From the NCBI GenBank assembly GCA_905221615.1, contig CAJNDT010000498.1, positions 124,001-188,000 on the forward strand: a stretch of DNA of 64,000 nucleotides, in the 5' to 3' direction. A program made the position numbers and the translations under genes. The stretch comes from Symbiodinium sp. CCMP2592 (lineage: Eukaryota; Sar; Dinophyceae; Suessiales; Symbiodiniaceae). Shown here piece by piece: positions 1-11,104 of this stretch (position 1 is the first letter of the stretch; every line of letters starts with the position of its first letter). A model generated the notes under the pieces. It was given only the letters and a program-made list of their open reading frames with translations. It did no database searches and was not told the DNA's origin.

Positions 1-2
1 TC

Positions 3-326
3 CAGCTACCGTGCAGACTGCAGAGCTTGACGTTCGGATTTAGGTTCAACCAGAGCCTGGAGGGCATTCAACTACCCAGCAGCCTGCAGAGTTTGACGTT
101 CGGATTTGAGTTCAACCAAAGCCTGGAGGGCATCCAACTACCCAGCAGCCTGCAGAGTTTGACGTTCGGATTTGAGTTCAACCAGAGCTTGGAGGGCATC
201 CAACTACCCAACAGCCTGAAGAGTTTGAGGTTTGGTGGGCATTTCAACCAAAGCCTGGAGGGCACCCAACTACCCAGCAGTCTGCGAAGTTTCGCTTCAA
301 CGAATTTTCGTGTAGTCACGTGGTGA
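3..326 (+). CDS. 3' end of a leucine-rich-like tandem repeat protein
   Basis: The frame is open from the window edge, so the start of the gene lies outside. It reads four copies of a 22-residue unit (66 bp), FNQSLEGIQLPSSLQSL plus four or five linker residues. Phe-Asn pairs are encoded at 45, 111, 177 and 243, exactly 66 bp apart. The last copy is degenerate and is followed by FASTNFRVVTW and a TGA at 324-326. Regular spaced Leu/Phe suggests a solenoid like leucine-rich repeats. I recall such FNQSLEG repeats as very common in Symbiodiniaceae proteins (memory, not searched). Function is unknown. The near identity of the DNA copies implies recent tandem duplication. Confidence 0.7.
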   Translation, partial: QLPCRLQSLTFGFRFNQSLEGIQLPSSLQSLTFGFEFNQSLEGIQLPSSLQSLTFGFEFNQSLEGIQLPNSLKSLRFGGHFNQSLEGTQLPSSLRSFASTNFRVVTW

Positions 327-574
327 GCAGTGATGTGCTGGCTTCGCTTCCTCTTCAATGGCAACTGTTCACAGCTTCTTCCGGGCATGAGTGGGTTTTC
401 TGCAAAACGTCCTACAGCAGCTGTTCGTCGTCTCCAGGGCAACTGGAGCAACTGGTATCGATGTCGTCGGTCGTTCCGGACTTCGTTGAATCCCGAACCA
501 GCTTGACTCTTGCAAAAAAGCCGGAACAAGAAGGAAACCCAAGTGCTGATGCCGCCCACAAACCTGCGGAGTGA
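320..574 (+). CDS. possible small exon or ORF after the repeat gene
   Basis: An 84-codon open frame overlaps the end of the repeat gene in another frame. It reads Ser-rich then a charged tail (KKPEQEGNPSADAAHKPAE) and stops at 574. The tail looks protein-like, but there is no domain and no splice evidence. It could be a downstream exon or chance. Confidence 0.2.
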   Translation: MVSSDVLASLPLQWQLFTASSGHEWVFCKTSYSSCSSSPGQLEQLVSMSSVVPDFVESRTSLTLAKKPEQEGNPSADAAHKPAE

Positions 575-2440
575 TGTTTGCTGTTCGCCTACGGGCCTCT
601 TCTATGGTGCATGCTTCCATAAAGCGTGCGCTGGACCTGCTCAGTGGAGAAGGGGCTACTGCATTTCAATAATAGAATATACTATCCGACACCTCATCTT
701 GATGATAAAGGCACCAACATGTGAGGTTTTAGTGTGCGAATTTGAGACTGGGCCCAGCAAATCCTGCAGAAGCCGATGAAAAACCTGTACAAAGCCACTA
801 CCTAAGCTATGTAAATTGCTTTCTAATGAGTTCAGCAAGTTGCTTAGCCCTCAACCTTCAAACTCTTCTTCTAGAACTTTGACCTATGTAGTGCTACGAG
901 GTCCCTAAACCCTCTAAACCCTAAATCCTAAACTCTAAACAGAACGGTTTCGGGTACCCATGACATCACCACGGTGGCGGAACATAGACCTTACCCATCA
1001 TTATGCGTCTGATTGTTACGGTTGTTATCCCCCATGGCTTTAGCAACTCTCTTTGGCGGCGTAAGACGGATTCATATGATTGCTGTTCCGATGCAAAGAA
1101 AGAATTTGACAGGGATATCCTCAAGACCACATGTATAATTTGTGCATGATACCGGCCTATGTGCGTCAAAGGAACATTGCACGTCTTTAAGTAAACTTGG
1201 AGTTGCATGCTGAGGCTTTACTGGTGGCATGCTGTACGCAGTGGGCCTGGCAGAGACACGGCCGAGATTTGGTCGAGACCGCCTAGCTCCGAAGCCTCAA
1301 CTAGTTGTGGGTGTTTTGTTGCGCTGGGTGCAGCTGATGAGAAGCCATTACTGACGTTCATGTTGACAACTACCCGACGGGGTGTCCGACTTGCTGGGAG
1401 GGTGCCTGGTGGGGTGCCCGACGCTCAATGGGTGAACTGAACAGACAGTTTCTATTGCTTTGCCGGCAACGCATGTCTCTAGCGTTCTTCTCAGGAACGG
1501 TGTCATTGGCGCACTTCGCACACAGCACAAAGAAAAAGAAAGGCATCTTCGAGAAGTTTCTGTGTGCCTCAGCTGAAGTGAACCAAGCGTTGGAAATTTC
1601 AAGCTTCGCGACAGCATCGTTTCTGGATACACCGCGGAAGTGAAGTCAAGAGGTCACATCGACGGTGTAAGCAATTTATTGCGGGACGCATCCAATTTGG
1701 AGTACGGTCTAGACAGCTCTCCTTGCCGTGGCCTGTAGCAAGGCTCTCAAGGGCACAGTGTCAGACTCAGCTGCCCACGCTGGTAGCATCGGATCGGATC
1801 AACAAGGCAATATTGTAACTACGAAAACCGATTCGGGCCCATCGTGGGTTGTGTACTTTGCTGCTAACAACTGACAAGCATACAGCGTGCAGCAACTTTG
1901 CTGCGGTGATGACAGTCAGTTTCCAGATGACGACGGCGGGTGCTGATGATGTCATCCGTGTGACAGTGTTGAAGCGTGTGACTCTGACTACTGATGCCCT
2001 CCTGCGCCATCCTGAAGTCAAATATGATGCTTCTATGCACTTCCTCCGTTCGGACTGCAGTTGTTCAATATCACTCGCTTCGTGCGGCCTTTGCCGGGAG
2101 TCGTGATGCTTGTTCTTGATACTTCAATTTACTCTGCGCAGGCGGCTTCTCCGTCAAGAGTGCACGCTTCGACTGTGGCACAAGATGATCTGAAGGAAAA
2201 GGAGAGACTGTGCAAAGTGCAAAGCCCGGGTTGTGGTTTCCGCGTTTATGATGGTTTTGGGGGTCCAGGGGTCGCATATAGTGCTGTGCCTTGTTGCATT
2301 TGATGGATTAGGCATTTCTGAAACGTTTCGAACTTGGGAAAGCAAGTCGTGTGTACACCAGCCCACAATATCCCCCCGCTTTCTCTAAAAGAACGCTAGC
2401 AGCTTACAAGCCCACCATCCCAACCAGCTTGAATGGGATG
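575..2440. other. no convincing gene
   Basis: Only short overlapping frames are seen on both strands. A run of CCCTAAA-like heptamers lies at 902-940. A minus-strand frame at 966-1208 ends in a charged helix-like stretch but shows no recognisable domain. I see nothing else I can support. Confidence 0.4.
902..940. repeat. degenerate interstitial telomere-like heptamers
   Basis: About five imperfect CCCTAAA units in a row (CCCTAAACCCTCTAAACC and variants). This is the same sequence type that is abundant in the right half of the window. Confidence 0.7.
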
Positions 2441-2449
2441 GCGGCTTAC

Positions 2450-2667
2450 TAACAACTTATGCCTTTTATCCACATTACCAACTAGGTTATAACCGATTAC
2501 CTCACTTATAAACGGTAGTTATTAGCGAGTTAATAACCACTTAGTTAAATGTTTGTTAACGGCTTGGCAATGATTTACTAACCCATTTAGCTAAAACCTA
2601 TAAGTGTTTTTACATGCATTGAACAGCTGCTTTAAGAAACTTTAATTTTCAATATCTGCAGGGCGAT
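2450..2667 (+). repeat. AT-rich element, copy 1 (shares both ends with 8469-8717)
   Basis: AT-rich stretch starting TAACAACTTATG and ending ATCTGCAGGGCGA. Both ends match the element at 8469-8717 while the interiors differ. Inside are degenerate TTANTAAC / ACTTATAA-type motifs. The right end reads like a 3' splice site (CTGCAG|GG). It may be an intron of a mobile type or an AT-rich repeat. Confidence 0.4.
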
Positions 2668-3160
2668 ATGTTTCAAAAAGGCCACTGTGTCGTTTGCATT
2701 TTGGAAAAACGACATCATGTTTAAGCTCGGAAGCACACCAAAACAAGACACCATCATGAACCCACTGAAAGTGTTTACCATCCACAGGAGGATTGTGTCA
2801 CCAATTCTTCGACATGCATCTATCAGGAACATGAATTGGGTCAAACGAACAAGGCATTGCTTCGTTAGGAAAACCAGAGGCACGACATCAACAACATGGA
2901 CTGCTAGACATAGGCCACATGTGACAGGATGAAAGTGGCTCACCCAAACTGAGCATATAAAATGCTTGGACACACATGACGATCGGGTCTTTTAGCATGC
3001 TTTCAACTTGGAGTGTAACTGCATTTCCATCATCGGAAACCGTTCTGGTGTAGTTGAAACGAAGTTGCATGACATGAGTCCGGAAGTATGCCTGCCTGCA
3101 TAATCTTTCGTACCTGCAGCTACATGGCTCGCAGAAACACGAAACCCAAACAGTTTTCAC
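2632..3160 (-). other. open minus-strand stretch, uncertain
   Basis: Two overlapping minus-strand frames (113 and 90 codons) lie downstream of the transposase on the same strand. They are rich in Phe, Leu, Val and Cys, with no family I recognise. They could be a decayed part of the neighbouring element or chance. Confidence 0.2.
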
Positions 3161-3222
3161 ACAACTTTAAAGCTAAAATTTTTTGCGCCCATCAAAAATC
3201 CTCGAACCCAAAGCTCGCAAAC

Positions 3223-3478
3223 AGCCTGTAAAGGCTTTGTGCAACAGAAGCCTGTAAAGGCTTTAAGGTTTAGGGTTTAGGGGTTTAGGGTTTTTTAAGT
3301 TCGTAGACAGCCTGCAAAGGCTTTGTGCAACAGAAGCCTGTAAAGGCTCAAAGTTTAGGGTTTAGGGGCTTAGGGTTTTAACTGCGACACGAGCCTATAG
3401 AGGCTTCTAATTTCTGGTTGATAAGTTTATGCTGGTTTAGAGTTCTGAAAAGCCTCCATGCCAAGCCTGCAAAGGCTG
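3223..3478. repeat. AGCCT-palindrome cluster with TTTAGGG, tandem duplicated
   Basis: Six 14-bp palindromes of the form AGCCTnnnnAGGCT (centres GTAA, GCAA or ATAG). An approximately 88-bp block containing two palindromes plus GTTTAGGGTTTAGGGG is present twice (3223-3300 and 3311-3380). It lies just downstream of the minus-strand transposase. Confidence 0.8.
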
Positions 3479-3569
3479 CATGGCAGGTACTATCGGCCTC
3501 GTGAATTTCCTTTGGCAACAACCAAGATTTTAGAATAGAAGTGTTCGGTTTTAAGCAAACGCTCTTTTT

Positions 3570-5789
3570 TCAGGACCCTCTTGCCAGAAGGTTGCGAGCA
3601 TGGTACGGCAGCAAAGTCCGATACACATCAGAGGACTTGAAATAACTCACAGCACACAGTATTCCAAAGCTGCTAACCACATGTGCTTGATTGTCATGTG
3701 CCTCCTTCCACTCAGCAGCATCAGCCAAAGTCTTCTGGAAATCCAAGAACTTAAGAATGCTGTGAGGCTGGCCGTTGCCAAAGTTGGCCAGCAAAATGCC
3801 ACAAGCCAGGGCCGACTGCATCTTCAGCAACACAACATCACCAGTTGAAACAGATCCGCCCCCAGCAAGCTTCAAGGTTCTGCAGATGGTGACTTGGCCC
3901 ATCGTCACACCATGCTGGGCCAGAAGTTCCTGCATGGCCCGAGTGGCCTTGCAACTTTGAGAAAGCAGCCTGCACGACATGTCGAAACGGCCCGGTTGCT
4001 TCAATTTGAAGAGCTGACCGGAAACGACCTCTTCCAGCACTGCCCGTTCATAGGCTCTCATGTTCTTTATAGGAGTTCCAATTTTCGTCAACTGCTTGTG
4101 TTTTCGTTCCATAGCAAAGCATGGAATGAGACAATTGTGCAGCTGCAAACTGTCTCCATAATGAAGCATCCAGTGGAATTTCTTGACCATCCAAGCTTCC
4201 CAGTCGTTTTCCACGACCAGCTGAAGGACTCGCTCAGCTGCTTTGCCCAACTCTTTTCCTCGCACACATCCATGAACCACAGATGTCAACAGTTCCAAGA
4301 AAAAAACCATGGCAACCAATGCCTTGCAAGGCCTTTGATCTGCGGCCCCAGCACATGCAGTCGATGCGAAGTGGGACAAGATGGGCCCGATGCACAACAG
4401 CTCAGAAGCTTGCATTTTCAGTTTGCTACTCTTCTTGCATGCATCCACCCGCTTGCTGTCAAACAAACTAGGGAGATCCGGGCATGCTTTTTTGGTAGCT
4501 GCAGGCAACACCCAGAAGCCGAGGTAGTCCCGAAAAGAAGACCAACTCTGAAGACCTTGCTCTTGCATTGCTTGAAGGAAAAGGTAGCCGACGATGTTCA
4601 AAGCTCCGTTCGCCACAACTCCATGCATCCAGTCGTGCATGTAACAGCTCACCGGTTCCAAAAAAGGTCTGAGCCTCGTAGAACCCAACAAAGCTTCGCG
4701 AGAAAACGAGAACCCTGTCGCCTGCTCCCACTGTGCAAACACTTTCGGTGTCTCGGAAAGAAATCGTTGTTCCATCCTCTGCCAGCTGTCAAGTACTTCC
4801 GAATCACTTGCCAGGTGCAATTGTGACTTCTTTGTATACTTGGCAGTAGAGAAGTCCTCCTCTGCATCTGAATCATTGTCGCATTGTCTGCTCGACTTGA
4901 TACAGATACAGTTCTTACACTTGACACAAAACTTTGTGTCGGAGTCCCCCTTCATGGCCAGGCAGAACTTCTGTGCGGCACCGTCCTGGACCAAGATCCT
5001 GAACCTGTAATACAGCCGCAATGGTGGATCCTCAGGATCAGGAGATTGCAGCAGTACTCCAGTGAGTTGAGGATTCACAACATCGTTGCAGAACACGTGT
5101 TCCTGGGTTGCATGGACGAAGGCATCCAAAGTTAAGACATTCAAAAGCATTTAGATGCTATGTACCCAAGGCAAGCTACAAACATAATGCTGAATGCATG
5201 CAAGAAACAAGAATCCTCTTCAAGACCTGGCTCATGGAGCCGTCCAGTTTGCCGATGAAGTTTGTCTTCTGGAACATCAAGCACATCCATGCATCTTCGC
5301 ACCCGAGAACGGCTCCGCCGAACTCTTTGAAAGAGCAATAAAGTGCCCAGGATTTCTTATTGGTTTTGCACTGAGGGCATTTCCAGGCCAACATTCGTCG
5401 CTGTATACCACCAACGAATATGGGTTGGCAGCACTCGATGGATTCCGACTGTGGCAGCTTTTCAAAAGATCTGTAAAGGAACCCCCTTGCTTGAAGAGTC
5501 CGTGCAGGAAGCTGTGGAAGTTCACGAACATGAGATCCTTTTCTGCACCATGCACATCGATGACTCTGCAAGTTTGAAGAAGGCTGCCGTAGGCATTCCA
5601 AGATGATATCTCCTTTCTGGTTGCTTCAAGCATCGCCTTTGTGTGAACAACCTCGGGGATGCCTTTCTCCTGAATGGTTTTCAGGATACCCTCCAAGGCC
5701 GACTTCGAAACATAAGGCACACCCCTTCTCAGATCATGCAGCTTCTGCAATTTCGCAGGCCTTCCTGATGCAGCTGCATCTTTATCCAT
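3570..5789 (-). pseudogene. CACTA-like DNA transposase, one intron, one frameshift
   Basis: The main exon (5102 to 3570) has DWMHG (residues about 173-177 of that frame), KFHWMLH about 150 residues later, and ERKHK after it. This order is typical of the Transposase_21/Plavaka-like group of cut-and-paste transposases. A CxxC-type cluster (KFCVKCKNCIC) lies near its start. A 106-bp intron (5208-5103) joins LKRIL to EHVFCND in phase. The upstream exon starts at MDKDAAASGRPAK (5789) and reads to YSDECWPGNAL. The sense then moves to another frame (NKKSWALYCSFKEFGG) near 5390, so one indel is needed. With the break it is probably inactive. The stop is at 3570-3572, followed by the palindrome cluster. 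Confidence 0.75.
5103..5208 (-). other. spliceosomal intron in the transposase
   Basis: On the minus strand the donor is CTT|GTTTCTTG and the acceptor ACCCAG|GAAC. The intron is 106 bp with in-frame stops. Removing it joins two open frames in phase 0 with sensible protein on both sides. Confidence 0.7.
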
Positions 5790-6103
5790 TGCATGCAGTA
5801 AAAGCACGATGCACCATACATGATGCACACCGACAGCCAGAGGGCACCATGATTAACATGCGGCAAAGGGATACATCAGGAGCAGGCATGCAAAGAAGTA
5901 TACACCTAACCAAACAGGACCATGTCCCATGCACAGTTGTTTCTCACACGAGCTCTGGAATTGCATGGTTTCCGGTTGCTACTTTGCATCATGCAGGAAA
6001 ACATGCATAAGCACGTTGTTTGATATGAAGAAAACCTTGCGACCCAAACGATTGACCCGAACAGCTGCTAAGGAGACATCATTAAGTGTGTGTTTGCATG
6101 TTT

Positions 6104-6325
6104 CAATGCAGCCTGTACAGGCTTACCAAGAGGGTTTAGGGGTTTTGGGTTCAATGCAGCCTGTACAGGCTTACTAAGAAAGCCTACACAGGTTCAATGC
6201 AGCCTGTACAGGCTTACAAAGAAAGCCTACACAGGTTCAATGGAGCCTGTACAGGCTTACAAAAAAAGCCTACACAGGTTCAATGCAGCCTGTACAGGCT
6301 TACAAAGAAAGCCTATACAGGCTGA
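6104..6325. repeat. 43-bp minisatellite built on the AGCCT palindrome
   Basis: Five units. Each begins CAATGCAGCCTGTACAGGCT and continues with TACAAAGAAAGCCTACACAG. The first unit has TTTAGGGGTTTTGGG in place of its second half. The perfect palindrome is conserved in every unit and the linker varies. Confidence 0.85.
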
Positions 6326-7180
6326 GGTGTTGATAGTTTGACACAATGTTTCAGGTTGTTAGGTTGTGCATGCATTCGGGTGTATGCATGTAGGTTTGTG
6401 CGCCTTTGGACCCCTTTGTGTATGCATGTATGCATGTATATATATTGTGTGTTTTAAGTTTGTGTGTATGAACCTATGGCCTGCATATGTATGTCTATAT
6501 GTATGTATTCTCGTGAATGTATGAATGTGTATGCATATGTAATGAATGTACACAGTATATGTGTGTGTAACGATAGTACTTACACAAATCCCTGACATGT
6601 GAGCCAATACAGGCTGTCATAATCATACACTCACCAAAATGACAAGCAATCTTTTTGGCACCGATGCCAATATAGCCTCGAAAGGCTGCTCCAGTAATCC
6701 ATGTTGTGATAGAACACATGGCTCTTGCTTACTTTAGCATCCTCCTTGCGACAATATGTAAAAAAAGCGCCATGAGACTGCACAGGCATAGTCATGCAGT
6801 CACACAAAGCAATCTCTAGGTTCCGAATATTCCATAGCCTTTACAGGCGAACTCCATTAATCCGTGCTGTGGCATAGCATGGTTTTGTTGAGCATCATAC
6901 TTGCCACACTGTGAAACAATCTGAGCTTGTACAAGCTGTCATAATCAGACATTCACACAAAACGCAAACAAGATGCAATGTCACATAGCTTACTGCCTGT
7001 ACAGGCATCAATGCATGTAGTGGCATAGAAAGTTTTTTCAGCATCCTGCTTGCGAGAATGTTGTCAACCACCCACCGTCCTAGAGATCGCGAGTCTTTTG
7101 GGTGGTGTTCTCACCTCCCAAAACATACCCAAAACACAGCCATGCGACATGCTTGCTGAAGCAGTGACACGTGTGAAACG
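6326..7180. other. non-coding, TATG/TGTA-rich tract and palindrome remnants
   Basis: From 6360 to 6600 the sequence is a degenerate ATGTATGCATG/TATATG tract. Palindrome variants occur near 6675 (AGCCTCGAAAGGCT), 6838 and 6985. No gene is seen. Confidence 0.6.
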
Positions 7181-7600
7181 TCACTTGTACTTCAAACCGT
7201 GCTTCTTAGCATACTCGATCCATTCGGACCTGTTGAGACGAAGTCCCGAGAAGCTCGGGTCGCGACACTGATCGCATCCATTGGCTGCTCCTCGGCATCG
7301 CAAGCAACCGAGTTTCAGCTTCGGATTTGAAGTCGTAACCTTCGAAGCCGGGGGATTCTTCTTGGCGGCGGCGGGTCGCTTCATTGTAGGTTGCTTCGTT
7401 TTCTTCTTGTGAAGTTTCTCGAAGGCTTGCTTCTCGAAGTCTTCCAATGGTGTGGGCTCACCAGTACTCGGCTCACCATCTGCGGCTTCATCCTGTTCAT
7501 TGTCCCCTGCAGCTTCGCTGTGTGGTGTAGGGTCCACCTTACCATCCTCGAGTGCTGCAGGTGTCAACAAAGCAGTTGACTTTTGAATGAAGCTGTTCAT
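7181..7600 (-). CDS. small Lys/Pro/Ala-rich protein with paired CxxC motifs
   Basis: 139 codons from ATG at 7600 to the stop at 7181. The N-terminal part is acidic and low complexity (about residues 20-60). A basic MKRPAAAKKNPPASK block follows, likely a nuclear localisation or DNA-binding tail. The C-terminal domain has CLRCRGAANGCDQC, i.e. CxxC-x6-CxxC, then DPSFSGLRL. I recall MKRPAAA plus GCxxCR-x-GCxxCR proteins as recurrent in Symbiodiniaceae (memory). The Cys pairs could bind zinc. It lies head-to-head with the plus-strand series starting at 7996. Function unknown. Confidence 0.6.
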   Translation of the reverse strand: MNSFIQKSTALLTPAALEDGKVDPTPHSEAAGDNEQDEAADGEPSTGEPTPLEDFEKQAFEKLHKKKTKQPTMKRPAAAKKNPPASKVTTSNPKLKLGCLRCRGAANGCDQCRDPSFSGLRLNRSEWIEYAKKHGLKYK

Positions 7601-7995
7601 ATGCTGACCGAGCTCATCATTTGCTGATTAACCATCCCCATCGGCTGATTGGCAATCTGCATCTAAGTTTCTGCTTCCAGAGAAAGTGGGTTTCCTGCTG
7701 AAGACATGAGCAACACAACGGAAAAGGGCTTAGAACCCAATTAAGAATGCATCCCATTGGTTCTTGTGTGGCCTTCTCACAGGGACCCTTGGGTTGAAGT
7801 TGTGCATTGCTGCATGAAATTCATGCCAAGCAGACCAGAGCTGTCAGCTGGTCCATGCAGGAGCAAACAAAAGAATTGCTGGATCAGCCTCTACAGGCTT
7901 CTTTGTGTTGCGGTGCCTGAGCCTTTAAAGGCTTTCACTTTGTGGTATGCATGCTATGACACATGTAGCAGGGCAGGCATCTTGGATCAGGAATC

Positions 7996-8502
7996 ATGTC
8001 GCAGTGGACCGTGAAGGACATAGCCAATGAGCTGCAAAGCATGCAGCTGTTGCTAGTGGCACGGCCCAATGTGAAGGAGCTGAAAAGCTCCTTGTTGGCA
8101 CAAGTCATGCGCAAGCTTCAGCTCATGCCACAGTTGCAACCCACTCAGATTGTGGAGCTCTATGATCTCTTGAAAAGCAGCGGTCTTCCTAGCGACATGT
8201 ACGACCAGTTGGTTCAGGTGGTGGATCAAAAGGTTGTTTCGAGTGGGAACAATGGGTCAACCAGGGAAACTGTTGTGCCCCAACATTGTGAGAACCTCCA
8301 CATGTACTTCACCAACTCAGAATGGCAAAAGCTTGAGTCCGTGACTATGTGGGAAGGATGCAGTGCGATTGCCCATCGTCTGAAACTCTTGGGTGTCCGG
8401 TCGCTCAAGGAAGGGACGACAAAATCAGCTACTGCTTTGTTGGTATGGGAACAAGCTAGCAAAGTCATAGTAACAACTTATGAGTCCTTACAATGTCCAT
8501 AA
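7996..8502 (+). CDS. dinoflagellate-type unknown protein, first exon
   Basis: ATG at 7996 follows palindrome-bearing leader DNA (copies near 7890 and 7920). The protein starts MSQWTVKDIANELQSMQLLL and continues through helical segments (PNVKELKSSLLAQVMRKL; PTQIVELYDLLKSSGLP) to about residue 157. Sense is lost at SKVI, where an AT-rich stretch begins (8469), so the last residues before the stop at 8502 are probably intron. I recall homologues of this helical module as common in Symbiodiniaceae gene models, function unknown. No catalytic motif seen. Confidence 0.55.
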   Translation: MSQWTVKDIANELQSMQLLLVARPNVKELKSSLLAQVMRKLQLMPQLQPTQIVELYDLLKSSGLPSDMYDQLVQVVDQKVVSSGNNGSTRETVVPQHCENLHMYFTNSEWQKLESVTMWEGCSAIAHRLKLLGVRSLKEGTTKSATALLVWEQASKVIVTTYESLQCP

Positions 8503-8717
8503 GCCATTATATGTTCAGTAAACAATAAGACGAGTTATATAAAAGTGAACATAAAACCAACAAGCGATTTAAGAGCTTATACCATGTTAGAGGTGTTACT
8601 AACTAGTTATGTAAAAATTATATAAGATTAGCAAAGGCAATTATTGATGTTATTAAATCAACTAATTGAATTTCTAACCGACTATTATTTCTGTTAATTC
8701 GAAAATCTGCAGGGCGA
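8469..8717 (+). repeat. AT-rich element, copy 2, probable intron
   Basis: Begins GTAACAACTTATG directly where the coding sense of the 7996 gene ends, and ends AAAATCTGCAG|GGCGAGTG, a good 3' splice site. AT content is much higher than in the flanks. It shares both ends with 2450-2667. Confidence 0.5.
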
Positions 8718-8869
8718 GTGTTTCCGATTTTGGTTTACTTGTCATGTGTTTCTTTGCTCCAGATTGTTGTGAAAGGAACGAGTTTTCAAGTTAGAAACGT
8801 GATGGGAATGGTGTTGCATGCATATATACTCGTTTCATGTGCATGTGTTTGGAAAAGCCTGTGTGGCTC

Positions 8870-9012
8870 AGAGACATTTGCATGTTGGTGAAAGCCTGTG
8901 TGGCTATTTGGTTGAAAGCCTGTCTGGCTCTTGTAAATGTAAAAACCTGTAAAGGCTTGAAAGCCTTTACTGGCTGCATGCAAGACAACCATGATGAGAT
9001 GTATGCCTGTGA
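8870..9012. repeat. imperfect palindromes in the leader of the 9107 exon
   Basis: Degenerate copies such as AAGCCTGTGTGGCT, AACCTGTAAAGGCT and AGCCTTTACTGGCT, separated by TG-rich linkers. All lie before the acceptor at about 9106. Confidence 0.65.
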
Positions 9013-9106
9013 AGGCATGTGCATGTGGATGCTGGAATGTAGAATTTGATGGTTGTAAGTTTTTGCTCGAAGAAGCTTGTCATCTTGTATCTACCTTGTA
9101 TACAGA

Positions 9107-10442
9107 GTCTGCCATGGAGGCCGCTCTGTTGGCGAAGATTAACAGCATCAAAGAGTCCACCGGGCTGTCAATCAACACGAAGACCTCTCAGATCCTCGAA
9201 TTGCTTCAGCATAGTGGGCACCTCTATACCCAAGTGATCAAGGCACCCTTGATGCTCGTCCACCCAGTGAACCGGCGCGGCAAGCTAATCAACAGCTGTG
9301 ATTCGCACGAGAAGGGATGGCGGGCCCTGTCGGTAGGTTTCGATGTTGCCCAGCTCGAGGGCAACAGCATCTGTACAGAGTTGTCTCACACCTTGAAAGC
9401 CGAGGCTTTCAAGGCAAACGAAGCCCTTGTGACCCAGGCAGAGGGGCGACTTGCCCCCTGCAGCGGGAAGGAGCGATTCTGTAGCCTTGGGTCGTCTCAC
9501 ATGAGCCAATTTGTAAAGGCATGCTTGGCAGGCGCCAAGACGGACCACGAGAACATGGCTCAGTTGAACAGTGGCTACTTGAGTGTCGATATCCTGGGCA
9601 CCAAGTTCAAGGATCATGCTTTCCAGAAGGTTTGCAATGATGGCTGGACTTGGAAAGTCATCAGTGCAGCAGCAGCTGATGAAATTGGTGCTTGGTTCCC
9701 CACCATGGTGCAGGCAGCTGCGAACAGCAGCAACTTTGTGGCAAAGGTCGCAAATGAGATCGAGGTCGCGATGAGCTTGGCCTACCACTACGACCAGTGC
9801 AAGAGCATGGAGGTGGCCATTGAGACGACGAAGTGGTCAATGCCACTGCCCTATATCAAGTCGGTGGGTCACTACACCGCGAATTTTGCGGGGGGCGAAG
9901 GCTTCCCGCTTATTCGCTATATGAGCGACGTGAGCAAAACCTTTAACTCCAGCTTGTTGATGGGTGCTGAGTTTATGGACTGTTTGGCCTTTACTCAGAT
10001 GAAAGACTCAACATGCACCTACCCGCTCTTGCGAACTGCCTTCTGGATTTCAAACATGCTGTCGACAAAACAGCAGGATGGAATCGCAGAGCAATTGGTC
10101 AAGAGCGATTTCGAGAAATTGAAGTCGCCGGCTAACAAGGACCTGGTGAAGTCCGCAGAGTCCCTCACGAAAATGTGCCTCGAGCTCCTTCAGAACCTTG
10201 GGTGGATGCACCAAAAGCGGGGGATCTCCATCTTTGCTCGGATGCAGATCAGGACGGCCCTGTTCCTGCGCAAAAAATCCGGGAAAGGACGGGGGTTCCA
10301 TGTCTACAAAAGCCTCCATGAAATTCAAGAAGCCTTTACCAAGGAAATCGACAATGCAAAGACCCATGGAGAGTCCTTCCAGGGCCAAGCCCAAGGAAGT
10401 GAGGCCAGCAGCTCAGGAGCTGCCGGCAGCACCGATTTGAAG
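9107..10442 (+). CDS. large exon of dinoflagellate-type unknown protein (MEAALLAKI)
   Basis: The acceptor TATACAG|AGTCTGCC precedes the in-frame ATG at 9114. The exon then reads 443 codons without a break to GSTDLK, with donor AAG|GTCATG. It starts MEAALLAKINSIKESTGLS and is mostly helical with conserved-looking Trp/Tyr/Gly patches (DGWTWKVIS, SVGHYTANFAGGEGFPL). It ends in a basic region (ALFLRKKSGKGRGF) and a Ser/Ala/Gly linker. No catalytic motif is visible. I recall this as a Symbiodiniaceae-restricted family often found near repeats. The intact length argues for recent or current constraint. The frame stays open to 10598, but that tail is palindrome-rich intron. Confidence 0.65.
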
Positions 10443-10700
10443 GTCATGTCCCTACAGGCCTGGAGTTTGAAAAAACCCCTAAGCACTAACCCCCTATATA
10501 ACCGCAGAAAAAAAACCCTAAATAAAAGCATCTGGCTCAAAACAGCCTACACAGGCTTACACAAAGCCTATAAAGGCTCGGAGCAAAAGCCTATATAGGC
10601 TTGATGCAAAATTCTTGCATTATGCTTGATGCCTTAATTCATGCATTCATTGGTGTATAGGTTCTGTGTACATAGCATGCATGCATGTGCATACACCTAG
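10443..10700 (+). other. intron, phase 0, carrying three palindromes
   Basis: Donor AAG|GTCATG and acceptor ACACCTAG|GATACT join two coding frames in phase 0. It contains AACCCTAAA-like sequence and three palindromes at 10546-10603 (centres ACAC, ATAA, ATAT). Confidence 0.6.
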
Positions 10701-11038
10701 GATACTTCGTCGCCCGCCAGCATCGCTATGCAGCTGTACCCGTGGTCGAAAGCGAATGGAAAGCACTTGAAGAAGGATTGCAGTGACATCCACGTGTTCA
10801 TGCACATGGACGACACGGACGGTGTGTTCACAGTGACAGATGTTTGGGGCAAGGGGGAGACGGTGAGGGTGCCACACAAAGACCTCAAGTTCATGAAAGC
10901 GACTAGCAAAGAGATCCCAATCATGTTGGATAGCAGCATCATCCACCGAATGCAAATCGCAGCGAACCTCACGGATGAAATTGAGAAAGCAAATGCTTTC
11001 CTCAAGTTGCACACATCCTTCCAGGAGCTCCTCGACAT
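10701..11038 (+). CDS. exon continuing the 9107 gene
   Basis: Continues in phase after the 10443-10700 intron. It reads DTSSPASIAMQLYPWSKANG, then DIHVFMHMDDTDGVFTVTDVW and a charged helical end. A donor AT|GTGATG at 11039 joins in phase to 11105 (ELLD-I-KLRHKLDDDD). An internal ATG (10728) could instead start a separate 104-residue protein ending in TGA at 11040; the phase agreement on both sides favours the spliced reading. Confidence 0.55.
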
Positions 11039-11104
11039 GTGATGTTGAACATGTTGTGTGTTGATGGCTGCTAGTAATGTAAGGATTCCTGCATTTCATT
11101 TAAG

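Noticed and set aside
68-559. 163-codon minus-strand frame
   Set aside because: It is the antisense of the FNQSLEG repeat gene; the repeat keeps both strands open.
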